NCBI GenBank assembly: GCA_023142835.1
Contig: JAGLIS010000002.1
Location: 1 to 34,805, forward strand
Direction of reading: 5' to 3'
Length of the DNA stretch: 34,805 bases
Source of the DNA: Candidatus Pacearchaeota archaeon
Lineage (GTDB): Archaea > Nanobdellota > Nanobdellia > Pacearchaeales > GW2011-AR1
Part shown: in pieces, positions 1 through 7,411 of the stretch
Position numbering within the stretch: the stretch's first letter is position 1
Layout: each line of letters starts with the position of its first letter
Position numbers and translations under genes: made by a program
Notes under the pieces: generated by a model
Seen by the model: only the letters and a program-made list of their open reading frames with translations
The model's database searches: none
What the model was told of the DNA's origin: nothing

Positions 1-1598
1 TTATCAAATTTTACAGACATCTCAATAGGTAATTTGCCTTCCCTACGAGCATTCTTTACAGCACCAGTAAACATCTCTACCTCATCAGTAACTCCAATAA
101 ATCTTCCATTATAGAAAATATCAATATTTCCCTCATCACCTTTTTTCGCAAATCCTTTCAAGATATCTAAAATCTCTCGAGAATCCATAAAAGTTCTTGT
201 CGAAATCCTCGCAAGTAAAGCTAAATTTTTCCTCAAACCAATTTCAGTTCCTTCAGGAGTTTCAACAGGACAAAACCTCCCATAATGAGTTGGATGAACA
301 GTTCGAGCAGCCAAGTTCTCTTGCTCACCTGGAAGAGTAGAAGTCACTCTCTGTAATTGAGACATAACTGAAAAAGAATTATTCATATCCATATTCTGAG
401 TCACACCATTTCTCTCACCAATCCACGAACCAGTCGCAATCGCACTCTCTATTCGATGAGTAAACAAAGTCGACTTAGCAATAGTTTTAATCGAGAAAAA
501 CTTACGTCTCTTCACAGTCTTCTGCAAGGTATGTTGAACCTCTCGAAGAAGAATATTCATATTCACCCTAAACAAATCAGACAATAAATCTCCCGAAAGC
601 CTAACTCTCTTATTAGCGTAATGGTCCTTATCAGTCATAGAATCCTTAGGATTTTCTTTTGTAATATAAAACTGTTTAATAAATTTACAAAGAGTTTTAG
701 CTTTCTCAAGACGAGTTTCCTTATCCAACCCAATATGTGGTAAAAAATAAGAATCAATCCTTTGCTTAACTCTATCAAGCATTTCCTTGTTAGTCCCTTG
801 CAAAGAACTCTTTTCAGCAATCCACATCAAAGCATCATTAACATTAACAACATTCGCAAACTCATAAAAATTAACAATTAATCCATCTGTCTGCTTTCTA
901 ACAAGATTAGCAATCTCTGCATCACTAGTAAGACCTAATGCCTTTAACAAAACCATTGCAGGAATATCCCTAAACCTCGAGAAAGAAATTTCCAATATTC
1001 CTTCAGAACTCTCAACTAGAGAAACAGGAATCTTATAAGCATCTTTTTGAGAAAACAAACGCAACATCAATCTCTTTTTAATCTTCTGCCATTCAATAAA
1101 AGTTTGATTCGACGCCAAATCCTCTGCCATAACCATAACTCTCTCATTACCATTAATCAAAAAATAACCTCCAGTATCCTTAGGATCGATATAATTTTTA
1201 ATCAAATCCTCTTCATTCATCCCATGAAGATTACAAGCTCCACTCTTAATCATAATCGGAATTCGTCCCAACTCTACATTCTCCGTCTCAACCTGTCCCG
1301 CATAATTAATCGTCATCTCCATCCAAATTGGAGCCGAATAAGTCAATTTCCTCAACCTCGCCTCAGCAGGAGTCACCAACTTAGAAGAACCATCAGATTC
1401 AACCATATTTGGTTTACCTACAGAAATCTTCCCCAACTTAATTTCAAAATCCTCATTAGGCAATGAATCAGAAAGTCCCGTCACAATTTCTTGCATCCGA
1501 ATCCCAACAAAATTATCAAAAGACCTAATATTAGATTCAACCAACGAATGATTCTTCAAAAACTCCCTAACTAAAATATGATTATTCGCTACAACCAT
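1..1598 (-). CDS. rpoB: DNA-directed RNA polymerase subunit B (B''/B), N-terminal part, cut by window edge
   Basis: Translating the minus strand from the ATG at 1598 gives an open frame of about 532 codons that runs off the left edge. It reads as the N-terminal and lobe regions of the archaeal second-largest RNA polymerase subunit, including GRFCPVETPEGTEIGLRKN about 40-60 codons before the edge, NGNERVMVMAEDLASNQ near residue 130, and NKRVRLSGDLL further on. It starts one base after the stop of rpoH (1600), the usual archaeal order rpoH-rpoB-rpoA. The edge hides whether this is a full-length B or a split B''. No frameshift was seen. It forms the active-centre cleft together with subunit A. 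Confidence 0.95.
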   Translation of the reverse strand, partial: MVVANNHILVREFLKNHSLVESNIRSFDNFVGIRMQEIVTGLSDSLPNEDFEIKLGKISVGKPNMVESDGSSKLVTPAEARLRKLTYSAPIWMEMTINYAGQVETENVELGRIPIMIKSGACNLHGMNEEDLIKNYIDPKDTGGYFLINGNERVMVMAEDLASNQTFIEWQKIKKRLMLRLFSQKDAYKIPVSLVESSEGILEISFSRFRDIPAMVLLKALGLTSDAEIANLVRKQTDGLIVNFYEFANVVNVNDALMWIAEKSSLQGTNKEMLDRVKQRIDSYFLPHIGLDKETRLEKAKTLCKFIKQFYITKENPKDSMTDKDHYANKRVRLSGDLLSDLFRVNMNILLREVQHTLQKTVKRRKFFSIKTIAKSTLFTHRIESAIATGSWIGERNGVTQNMDMNNSFSVMSQLQRVTSTLPGEQENLAARTVHPTHYGRFCPVETPEGTEIGLRKNLALLARISTRTFMDSREILDILKGFAKKGDEGNIDIFYNGRFIGVTDEVEMFTGAVKNARREGKLPIEMSVKFD

Positions 1599-1599
1599 T

Positions 1600-1803
1600 T
1601 TAAATGACCACCCTGAAGTAAACTTCAGCAAACTCACCCTTTCGCTCAATCTTTACAACATCGCCAGTATTACACCCTTCCGGAAGCGCCGAATCCTTCT
1701 TAGAGATTTTAGGTAACTGTGCCAAAGCAATATTAAACTTAGCTAAAACCCGTTCAGCCTCGTCGGAATTCAGTTTCGTGTGCTTTGGTTGTAGGACGTG
1801 CAT
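1600..1803 (-). CDS. rpoH: DNA-directed RNA polymerase subunit H (RPB5 C-terminal homologue)
   Basis: This is a 67-residue protein beginning MHVLQPKHTKLNSDEAERVL and ending YFRVVI, the length and signature of archaeal RpoH, which equals the C-terminal domain of eukaryotic RPB5. LPKISKKDSALPEGCNTGDVVKI matches the family core. The frame can be extended 14 codons upstream to 1845, but that extension (MIFFLSKIYILK) is AT-rich and not family-like, so the ATG at 1803 was chosen. It lies directly upstream of rpoB on the same strand with no real gap, so the two are probably one transcript. The subunit sits in the jaw of the polymerase and binds downstream DNA. Confidence 0.93.
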   Translation of the reverse strand: MHVLQPKHTKLNSDEAERVLAKFNIALAQLPKISKKDSALPEGCNTGDVVKIERKGEFAEVYFRVVI

Positions 1804-1933
1804 TTCTAATTTTAGAATATAAATTTTAGATAAGAAAAATATCAAAAATAGCTTTAAAAACTTTTTGCTTTTATTATTTTAAAGTAGTTCGAGCAAAAAT
1901 TGGATATTACAATCTATTTCCAAATCCCACAAG

Positions 1934-1941
1934 TTTTTAAA
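1934..1941 (+). promoter_or_regulatory. TATA box of tRNA-Lys
   Basis: TTTTTAAA lies about 27 bp upstream of the first base of the tRNA, the normal archaeal spacing from TATA box to transcription start. Confidence 0.5.
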
Positions 1942-1964
1942 CCAAAATTTCTCATAAACATTAT

Positions 1965-2039
1965 GGCTCCGTAGCTCAGCCTGGCTAGAGCACTGGACTT
2001 TTAATCCAGGTGTCGGGGGTTCAAATCCCCTCGGGGCCA
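1965..2039 (+). tRNA. tRNA-Lys (anticodon UUU)
   Basis: A full cloverleaf can be folded by eye. The acceptor stem GGCTCCG pairs with CGGGGCC (one G-U), the D arm contains GCTCAGCCTGGCTAGAGC, the anticodon stem CTGGA/TCCAG carries the loop CTTTTAA with anticodon TTT, and the T arm is GGGGG-TTCAAAT-CCCCT. The discriminator base is A and CCA is not encoded. There is no intron. Two minus-strand open frames crossing it are translation artefacts. Confidence 0.97.
2019..2031 (+). repeat. Copy 1 of a 13-bp direct repeat (T arm of tRNA-Lys)
   Basis: GTTCAAATCCCCT in the T arm of the tRNA recurs exactly at 3774-3786. The pair brackets the nucleotidyltransferase and thymidine kinase genes and could be an old integration scar. 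Confidence 0.5.
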
Positions 2040-2074
2040 TGAAGATTTGTTGCTTGGCTTCGCCCAAATTTTAA

Positions 2075-2120
2075 TTTTAATTTTTCTTTCCCTCCCTAAC
2101 GATACGAGAGATAAGCCCGC
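2075..2120 (+). repeat. Left arm of an inverted intergenic repeat
   Basis: The arm starts TTTTAATTTTTCTTTC (2075-2090) and ends GAGAGATAAGCCCGC (2106-2120). Both blocks recur in reverse complement at 2993-3008 (one mismatch) and 2941-2955 (exact), on the other side of the nucleotidyltransferase gene. The sequence inside the arm (GCTTTTTGTCTTT, ~2138-2150) also resembles the partner's inner flank, so the homology probably extends inward. The stretch 2040-2333 otherwise holds small hairpins (TTTTTGTC/GACAAAAA at ~2139-2157) and no convincing gene. Confidence 0.6.
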
Positions 2121-2333
2121 AGTCCTTCGGACAAATAGCTTTTTGTCTTTGACAAAAATAGAAAAACTTCTTTTATCAGACCAATGAAAACAAGCCACGA
2201 AATTAAAATTTCGCATAACCAAGGATAAAAGGTTCGCTTTCGCTCACGCAAATTTTTCATTTAATTAGAAATAATCTTCCCCAAAAGTTTTTCAAAAAAG
2301 AATTTATAATAGAAACTATTTTGAAACAACAAG

Positions 2334-2846
2334 TTATTTTTTACTCATAAATTTTTTTAGATATTGGACTTTTTTTCCTAGCTTTACTTTTTCTTCTGGT
2401 ACCAGCTTATACCCCCTGTAATAAGTATCGTAAAGATCTTGAATAGTCACTAATTTTACAGGAATTCCATAGAAATCTGCACTGACTGTTTTTTTGGGAA
2501 GACTTCCCTGTTTTATGCCTTTACAACCTTTACCCATCCTATCAATATCTATTTTTAATTTTTCTTTTTTAATTTCTAGAGTATCCCATTCAGGCATAAA
2601 TTTAAATTTAAATTTACTTTTTTCTAAAGCTTGCATGACTTTTGGATAATCTTTCTCTTTAATTAGAATATCAATATCATGAACCCTGAGACTTTCATCT
2701 TTTGTATGAAAAAAAGTAGCATAACTTGAATATATTACAAAATTTATTTTATTCTCCTTTAAGATCAAGAGTATCTTTTTAGCAAAGGGCAAAAGCTTCT
2801 TGAAATGTTCTTTATTCTTTGGAAAGATATTTGTTTTCTTCACCAT
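2334..2846 (-). CDS. Nucleotidyltransferase-superfamily protein (DNA polymerase beta-like fold)
   Basis: This 170-residue protein has the layout of small stand-alone nucleotidyltransferase-fold proteins. There is an N-terminal helix, the strand NFVIYSSYATFF (the usual glycine-rich GGxA is replaced by YSSYA), then VHDIDILIKEKDYPKVMQAL with an acidic DID pair near residue 58, and a later KIDIDRMGKG that could supply the third metal-binding Asp. The C-terminus TIQDLYDTYYRGYKL resembles the end of AbiEii/DUF6036-like domains. The substrate is unknown, and it may be half of a toxin-antitoxin or tRNA/protein-modifying pair, but no partner gene is adjacent. A TATA-like GTATTTAAAAC lies at 2870-2880. 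It stands alone between the inverted repeats at 2075-2120 and 2941-3008, which suggests it moved with them. Confidence 0.6.
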   Translation of the reverse strand: MVKKTNIFPKNKEHFKKLLPFAKKILLILKENKINFVIYSSYATFFHTKDESLRVHDIDILIKEKDYPKVMQALEKSKFKFKFMPEWDTLEIKKEKLKIDIDRMGKGCKGIKQGSLPKKTVSADFYGIPVKLVTIQDLYDTYYRGYKLVPEEKVKLGKKVQYLKKFMSKK

Positions 2847-2940
2847 CTTTATTTTATTAGAAATTTATGTTTTAAATACTTAGTGAAAATTTTCTAACCC
2901 CAGATTATTTCATTTTCTTTTTTCTAAAAAGAAACAAAAA

Positions 2941-3008
2941 GCGGGCTTATCTCTCTAATACATTGGTCGTCTTACCGTCCTCCCCCAACCTGAAAAGAAA
3001 AATTAAAA
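2941..3008 (-). repeat. Right arm of an inverted intergenic repeat
   Basis: GCGGGCTTATCTCTC (2941-2955) is the exact reverse complement of 2106-2120, and AAAAGAAAAATTAAAA (2993-3008) matches 2075-2090 with one mismatch. The middle is 22 bp longer than in the left arm and differs in sequence. The GC-richer stretch 3009-3065 that follows (CTTCGCTCC, TTCGTTCCGCTC) also looks repetitive and contains no gene. Confidence 0.6.
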
Positions 3009-3104
3009 CTCTGCGTCGCTTCGCTCCTTGCCACGCCTTGCAGGCTCTCACTTCGTTCCGCTCTGTAAAATTAACTTCTCATAACTCTATGTAGCATATA
3101 AATT

Positions 3105-3113
3105 CTTATAAAT
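3105..3113 (+). promoter_or_regulatory. TATA box of the thymidine kinase gene
   Basis: CTTATAAAT lies about 25 bp before the ATG at 3134, which predicts a leaderless mRNA. Confidence 0.5.
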
Positions 3114-3133
3114 AAATAAATCTCTTTCTAATT

Positions 3134-3757
3134 ATGATTCAGCTTTATCTAGGCCCTATGAAATCTGGAAAAAGTACTAGACTTATAGAATATTTTAAGA
3201 GGTTAAGTATTGCAAATATTCCTTATGTTATTTTTCAGCCTTCAATCAATATTAGAGATGGGGACAAAATTCAATCTCGCAATGGGACTTCCTTGTCCGC
3301 TTCTCCCATAGATTTTAATGATAAAAACTATTTAGTTAATATGGCTAATGCCATGAATAATGTTGATTTCATCGGTATAGACGAGATTTTTATGTTTCCA
3401 GAGTTTGATAGTGGTAGCAATTCTTTTGTGGATCTTATTCGTTTTTTTGGGAGGGAGAAAAATATTATTATAGCGTCTCTTGATAGCGATTTTCGTGGTA
3501 ACATTTTTCCCATAGTCAATAATTTGATGAAGATTCCAGAAATCCGTATTGAGAAGCTGACTGCAATATGTCATTATTGTAAACAAGAAGCTACCAGAAC
3601 GCAAAAATATATTAAAGGACAACCAGCTAATTACAACTCTTCCACAGAAGTTTCCGTAGAGGGGGTGGATAAAAATGTATCTTACGTTCCAGTCTGTGCA
3701 GGATGTCATAAGGTTCCGGGAAAACCAAATTTAAAAATACCCTTCGGGAAATTTTAG
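3134..3757 (+). CDS. tdk: Thymidine kinase (type II)
   Basis: This 207-residue cytosolic enzyme phosphorylates thymidine with ATP in pyrimidine salvage. A P-loop GPMKSGKST (residues 7-15) opens the protein as in all type II kinases. FIGIDEIFMF (residues 79-88) is the Walker B/DE motif with the probable catalytic Glu84. A zinc-ribbon lasso follows, with CHYC at 146-149 and CAGCH at 188-192. YNSSTEVSVEGVDKNVSYVPVC corresponds to the thymidine-binding lasso. The length is normal for the family. Its TATA box predicts a leaderless message, and it is probably monocistronic. It lies within the segment bracketed by the 13-bp tRNA-Lys repeats, so horizontal arrival is possible. Confidence 0.93.
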   Translation: MIQLYLGPMKSGKSTRLIEYFKRLSIANIPYVIFQPSINIRDGDKIQSRNGTSLSASPIDFNDKNYLVNMANAMNNVDFIGIDEIFMFPEFDSGSNSFVDLIRFFGREKNIIIASLDSDFRGNIFPIVNNLMKIPEIRIEKLTAICHYCKQEATRTQKYIKGQPANYNSSTEVSVEGVDKNVSYVPVCAGCHKVPGKPNLKIPFGKF

Positions 3758-3773
3758 AGTTAAATACTAATAA

Positions 3774-3786
3774 GTTCAAATCCCCT
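3774..3786 (+). repeat. Copy 2 of the 13-bp tRNA-Lys repeat
   Basis: GTTCAAATCCCCT is identical to the T-arm segment of tRNA-Lys at 2019-2031 and in the same orientation, but no tRNA can be folded here. It follows the thymidine kinase stop codon and is a possible tRNA fragment. Confidence 0.5.
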
Positions 3787-3851
3787 GTAGAAATTTAAAA
3801 CTCCCCAACCAAAACCTCTTAATTTAAATAATCTAATCGTCACTACCCCTT

Positions 3852-4265
3852 ATGCCTTACAATTTTTTAGAACATACTGCAGACGTAAAATTTAGAATTG
3901 AAAGTCCGACTCTAGAAGAAATGTTCAGTTCATCTGCCGACGCCTTAAACGAAACAATCCGTGGAAATATTAAAATTTTAGAACAAAAAGAAAAGAATTT
4001 TGAAATCGAAGGAAAAGACTTAGAAGAACTACTTTATAATTTCTTAGAAGAACTTTTATTTTTATTAGATACTGAAAATTTTTTAATATCAAAAATTAAA
4101 GACATCAAAATTGACCTAGAAAACAAAAAACTAAAATGCGTTGCCACTGGGGACAAAGCAGAAAATTACAAATTTACCAATGATGTAAAAGCAATAACCT
4201 ATCACGAAATGTTCATCAAAGAAAAAAATGGCAAATTCATCTGCGAGGTAACCTTGGATGTATAA
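3852..4265 (+). CDS. Archease (RtcB-activating protein)
   Basis: This 137-residue protein begins NFLEHTADVKFRIES and ends with KAITYHEMFI...CEVTLDV, the two ends of the archease fold. Archease speeds guanylylation and turnover of the RNA ligase RtcB. The acidic residues of HTADVKF and the terminal TLDV, which form the metal site in the family, are present. A TATA-like TTTAAATA lies at 3823-3830, about 25 bp before the ATG. The 3' end overlaps the rtcB start by 8 bp in another frame, so the two proteins are probably translationally coupled and made together for tRNA splicing or RNA repair. Confidence 0.93.
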   Translation: MPYNFLEHTADVKFRIESPTLEEMFSSSADALNETIRGNIKILEQKEKNFEIEGKDLEELLYNFLEELLFLLDTENFLISKIKDIKIDLENKKLKCVATGDKAENYKFTNDVKAITYHEMFIKEKNGKFICEVTLDV

Positions 4266-5676
4266 AAAACAATTAAAAAAAATATCTGAAACAGAATATG
4301 AACTTCCAAAAACTGGAAAAATGAATGTTCCCGGAAAATTATTTTTATCTGAGAAACTCTTAAACGACGTCGAGGAAAACGCCTTAAAACAAATTGCCAA
4401 TGTTGCAATGCTACAGGGAATTCAAAAATACTCTATAGGTCTTTCAGATATGCATCTAGGCTACGGTTTCCCCATCGGTGGCGTCGCTGCATTTGACATA
4501 GAAACAGGAGTTATCAGTCCGGGAGGAGTCGGCTACGACATTAACTGTTCAGTCCGTTTACTAAAAACAAACTTAAAAGAAACAGATTTAAGAGGAAGAG
4601 AAAAAGAAATTACACATTCACTATTCAGAACAATCCCTTCAGGAGTCGGTCGCGGGGGAAAATTAAATCTCAATGAAAACGAACTAAATAATGTCCTTAC
4701 CGACGGAGCACAATGGGCAGTTGAAAAAGGTTATGGCAAAAAAGAAGATTACTTGCATACCGAAGAAAACGGAAAATTAGAAAATGCTGACCCTTCAGCA
4801 GTATCAAAAAGAGCAAAAAGCAGAGGAATGCCCCAATTAGGTTCGCTAGGAGCAGGCAACCATTTTTTAGATATATTAATCGTAGATGAAATTTTTGATA
4901 AAAGTATAGCAAAAGTTTTCGGTTTAGAAAAAGGACAAGTTGTCATTATGATTCACTGTGGTTCTCGAGGACTCGGACACCAAGTAGCATCAGATTATAT
5001 CAAACTAATGGACGATAAATACGGACATCCAGATTTTGATAGGGGATTAGTAAATGCTCCAATAAAATCAGAACTCGGACAAAAATATCTAACCGCCATG
5101 AACTGTGCTGCAAATTTTGCATTCGCAAATAAACAATTAATCACTCACTGGATTCGCGAAGATATGAAACATTATTTCCCAAATTTCAAGACAGAAGTTG
5201 TCTATGATATCTGCCACAACATTGCAAAATTTGAAGAGCACATTATCGACGGAGAAAAGAAAGAAGTTTTAGTTATGAGAAAAGGAGCAACAAGATCTTT
5301 TGGTCCAGGTAGAAAAGAAATTCCAGAAGATTATAGGAAAGTTGGTCAACCAGTTTTAATTCCAGGCTCGATGGGAACCTCAAGTTATGTTTTATGTGGA
5401 ACAAAAAAAGCAGAGGAAATTTCATTTGGTTCTACAGCACACGGGGCGGGAAGGATAAAAAGCCGAACTCAGGCACACAAAGATATGACTTTTGAAGAAG
5501 CAAAAAAAGACATGGAAAAACGAGGAATTTTTGTTGAATTCGGCAACCAAAAAGGTTTGATTGAAGAATCCCCATTTTCCTATAAAAATATTGAAGAAGT
5601 TGCTAGAGTTTCTCACGAGGCTGGTATTGGGAATAAAGTTGCGAAGCTGAAACCGTTGTTAGTTATCATAGGTTAG
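4258..5676 (+). CDS. rtcB: RNA-splicing ligase RtcB
   Basis: This 472-residue ligase joins 2',3'-cyclic phosphate and 5'-OH RNA ends using GTP and Mn2+. It performs the ligation step of archaeal tRNA splicing. Family signatures run in order: GGVGYDINCSVRLL with the metal-binding Asp and Cys, MPQLGSLGAGNHF, HCGSRGLGHQ, CHNIAKFEEH, RKGATRSFGPGR, PGSMGTSSYVL and STAHGAGR, which contains the His guanylylated during catalysis. The length is close to that of intein-free archaeal RtcB, and no intein is present. The gene overlaps archease by 8 bp. Base composition changes near 5560, about residue 434, to a more G-rich coding strand, although the protein stays intact. Confidence 0.97.
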   Translation: MYKKQLKKISETEYELPKTGKMNVPGKLFLSEKLLNDVEENALKQIANVAMLQGIQKYSIGLSDMHLGYGFPIGGVAAFDIETGVISPGGVGYDINCSVRLLKTNLKETDLRGREKEITHSLFRTIPSGVGRGGKLNLNENELNNVLTDGAQWAVEKGYGKKEDYLHTEENGKLENADPSAVSKRAKSRGMPQLGSLGAGNHFLDILIVDEIFDKSIAKVFGLEKGQVVIMIHCGSRGLGHQVASDYIKLMDDKYGHPDFDRGLVNAPIKSELGQKYLTAMNCAANFAFANKQLITHWIREDMKHYFPNFKTEVVYDICHNIAKFEEHIIDGEKKEVLVMRKGATRSFGPGRKEIPEDYRKVGQPVLIPGSMGTSSYVLCGTKKAEEISFGSTAHGAGRIKSRTQAHKDMTFEEAKKDMEKRGIFVEFGNQKGLIEESPFSYKNIEEVARVSHEAGIGNKVAKLKPLLVIIG

Positions 5677-5706
5677 ATTAATAAATATAAGGATTCTTAT
5701 TTTATC

Positions 5707-6741
5707 ATGGTGATTTCAAATTTGCTTGGGTTTTTTCTTCCGCTAATTTTTTTAGTAGGAATTGTCACGAGTTACACTGACATTCGACAAGGGAAAATTT
5801 TCAATAAACATCTTTTATGGGCATTGGTAATTATGATAATTATTTATCTTGTTATTTTGATTGGACCATGGTTACTTGAGGATAATTATTTCTTTAATCT
5901 TGGATTAAATTTTTTGATATCCTTTGTAATCGGATTTTTGTTTTGGCATTTAGGACTCTGGAGTGCAGCAGATTCTAAACTATTTGCATTATATTCTCTT
6001 TTAATTCCCCTAACAGTTTATTCCAAAACCTATTATTCTTTTTTTCCTTCATTAACCCTATTGATTAATTCCTTTGTCCCATTTTTCGTAGGATTTTCTT
6101 TAAAATCTTTCTTTACAGATTCTATTGATCAAAGGAAAAAATTCTTTTCAAATATCAGTATAAAGGATATTATTACTCTCATTATGCTAATTTTTGTTAT
6201 GATGTGGATTCCTTCGTTATTTTTTAAGGTTTTAAATATTCAATTTCTTTTTATAATTAGTTTAGCAATAATGTTTGGATTGGCATTTATTTTAAAAAAA
6301 CTTTTTGATAAAAATCTTTTTTTTGTTATGATTGGTTTGACCATCGTTAGAATTATTTTTGATTATGCTTATGTTAGTACTTTTGAATTTTTAAAACAGT
6401 TCTTTTATCTTTCGATTTTGCTTATTATAATTTTTATGTTGATTAATTCTAGTTCGCAGTTTTTTGTGAAGAAAATTTGGATTAACAATATTAGACCTGG
6501 GATGATTCTTGCTGGAAAAGTGTATGATGGGGAAAAAGAACTCAAGTTGGAACACCCGGCGGAAGGTCTTACAATAAAGGATGTGAAAAAAATCATGAGA
6601 CTATATAAAAATAAAAAGATTGGAGACGAAGTGAATATTTATCAGACGATTCCATTTGCTCCATTTATATTTGCTGGGGCTTTACTTACAATTGTTCTTC
6701 GTGGAGATTTTCTAATTTCTTTGATAAAACTTCTTACATGA
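5707..6741 (+). CDS. Archaeal prepilin peptidase (A24 family, FlaK/PibD/EppA-like)
   Basis: This 344-residue polytopic membrane protein is a probable aspartic protease that trims class III signal peptides of pilins or archaellins at the inner membrane face. The first catalytic Asp is D25 in SYTDIRQGKIFNKH, the usual D...I.N context. The second is D89 in LWSAADSKLF, where the family's GxGD has become SAAD. About eight hydrophobic segments follow, and a C-terminal soluble stretch WINNIRPGMILAGKVYDGEK precedes a last membrane helix. It is longer than typical (about 230-250). A TATA-like TAAATATAA lies at 5682-5690. The obvious substrates are the pilins at 17.8-24.6 kb. The substituted GxGD motif lowers certainty about activity slightly. 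Confidence 0.8.
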   Translation: MVISNLLGFFLPLIFLVGIVTSYTDIRQGKIFNKHLLWALVIMIIIYLVILIGPWLLEDNYFFNLGLNFLISFVIGFLFWHLGLWSAADSKLFALYSLLIPLTVYSKTYYSFFPSLTLLINSFVPFFVGFSLKSFFTDSIDQRKKFFSNISIKDIITLIMLIFVMMWIPSLFFKVLNIQFLFIISLAIMFGLAFILKKLFDKNLFFVMIGLTIVRIIFDYAYVSTFEFLKQFFYLSILLIIIFMLINSSSQFFVKKIWINNIRPGMILAGKVYDGEKELKLEHPAEGLTIKDVKKIMRLYKNKKIGDEVNIYQTIPFAPFIFAGALLTIVLRGDFLISLIKLLT

Positions 6742-6756
6742 TTTAGTGTAATAATT

Positions 6757-6764
6757 CTTATATA
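6757..6764 (+). promoter_or_regulatory. TATA box of the His-Xaa-Ser-like operon
   Basis: CTTATATA lies about 26 bp before the ATG at 6786, predicting a leaderless first message of the operon. Confidence 0.5.
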
Positions 6765-6785
6765 GGGTATGAACTTTGTTTTTAT

Positions 6786-7193
6786 ATGGAGATTCATCAT
6801 GAAGATAACTTTGTATTAATTGAAATAAATCCAGAGATTTATCTATTGGAAGTCGTTTATTCTGCAGCTTATGTTTTTTTAGATAGAGCCTATATTCGGC
6901 TTGATGGCGACGCTGACAAAAAGATAATTGTTGAGTTGAGACCTAAAGAAGATTATTCCTTGGAACAACTAAAGAATGAATTCAATAATGAGTTGCTTAA
7001 TTATGCGTTCCATAAATCTCAGATTGAAAATTCAGGAGACATACGGAATATTTTGATGCAACGGGCTCTTTTTATTCCAGAGATAAATAAAATTGAAAAA
7101 GACGATTTATTGAATGAAGAATTTTCTGGAGATCCTAATGAAATTTTTTCACTTGAAGATTCTTCAGAAAACGAAGTTCCGTGGGAGGAATGA
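6786..7193 (+). CDS. hxsD: HxsD-like protein of a His-Xaa-Ser peptide-modification system
   Basis: This 135-residue soluble protein has the core INPEIYLLEVVYSAAYVFLDR, then IVELRPK and LKNEFNNELLNYAF, the arrangement of HxsD. HxsD is the small partner that accompanies HxsB/HxsC radical SAM maturases in bacterial His-Xaa-Ser clusters, with its molecular role unproven. The last ~45 residues are very acidic (NEIFSLEDSSENEVPWEE) and look like an added tail. It is first in an operon whose genes touch or overlap: its TGA overlaps the next ATG by one base, and the third gene is an HxsB-like enzyme. The family call rests on sequence pattern recall plus this context. Confidence 0.68.
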   Translation: MEIHHEDNFVLIEINPEIYLLEVVYSAAYVFLDRAYIRLDGDADKKIIVELRPKEDYSLEQLKNEFNNELLNYAFHKSQIENSGDIRNILMQRALFIPEINKIEKDDLLNEEFSGDPNEIFSLEDSSENEVPWEE

Positions 7194-7411
7194 TGGAAAG
7201 TTTTGAGACCTTTTTAAATTTGAAATTCTACAACATTGATTCTATAGAAGAATCGATTGAAGATTTTGGAGAAGTTTGTGACATTTTTTTTGATAAGTGT
7301 TCGGGGGAGATAAAAGTTATATCTTTCGACGCTGAGACGAGTTCCGAGGAAATTTTTCGAGAATTTTGCAATTATGTTTTGGGGGTTATGAAAAATAATC
7401 AAGTAATATGA
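7193..7411 (+). CDS. Second, shorter HxsD-like protein
   Basis: This small protein of 72 residues (MESFETFL...) appears to be a shortened paralogue of the gene before it. LKFYNIDSIEESIEDFGEVCDIFF aligns with the first half of the upstream HxsD-like core, and SSEEIFREFCNYVLGVM aligns with LEQLKNEFNNELLNYAF. The start was set at the ATG at 7193, behind GGGAGG and overlapping the upstream stop by one base. A GTG at 7181 would add four residues. Its 3' end overlaps the radical SAM gene by ATGA. The tight coupling suggests that two HxsD-like subunits work with one maturase. Confidence 0.6.
   Translation: MESFETFLNLKFYNIDSIEESIEDFGEVCDIFFDKCSGEIKVISFDAETSSEEIFREFCNYVLGVMKNNQVI

Noticed and set aside
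1047..1466. A 139-codon plus-strand frame
   Set aside because: It lies wholly antisense to rpoB, and its composition (His, Asn, Ile, Arg-rich) is that of a shadow frame.
1879..2222. Two minus-strand open frames (62 and 73 codons) crossing tRNA-Lys
   Set aside because: Their only familiar parts (APRGFEPPTPG and PRGDLNPRHLD) are the well-known false peptides made by translating the antisense of a tRNA.
3740..3757. Terminator at the end of the thymidine kinase gene
   Set aside because: CCC-TTC-GGG is followed by AAATTTT, but the stem is only three base pairs and overlaps the coding end.
4258..5676. Intein in rtcB
   Set aside because: RtcB often carries inteins, but the conserved motifs here are contiguous and the length is normal.
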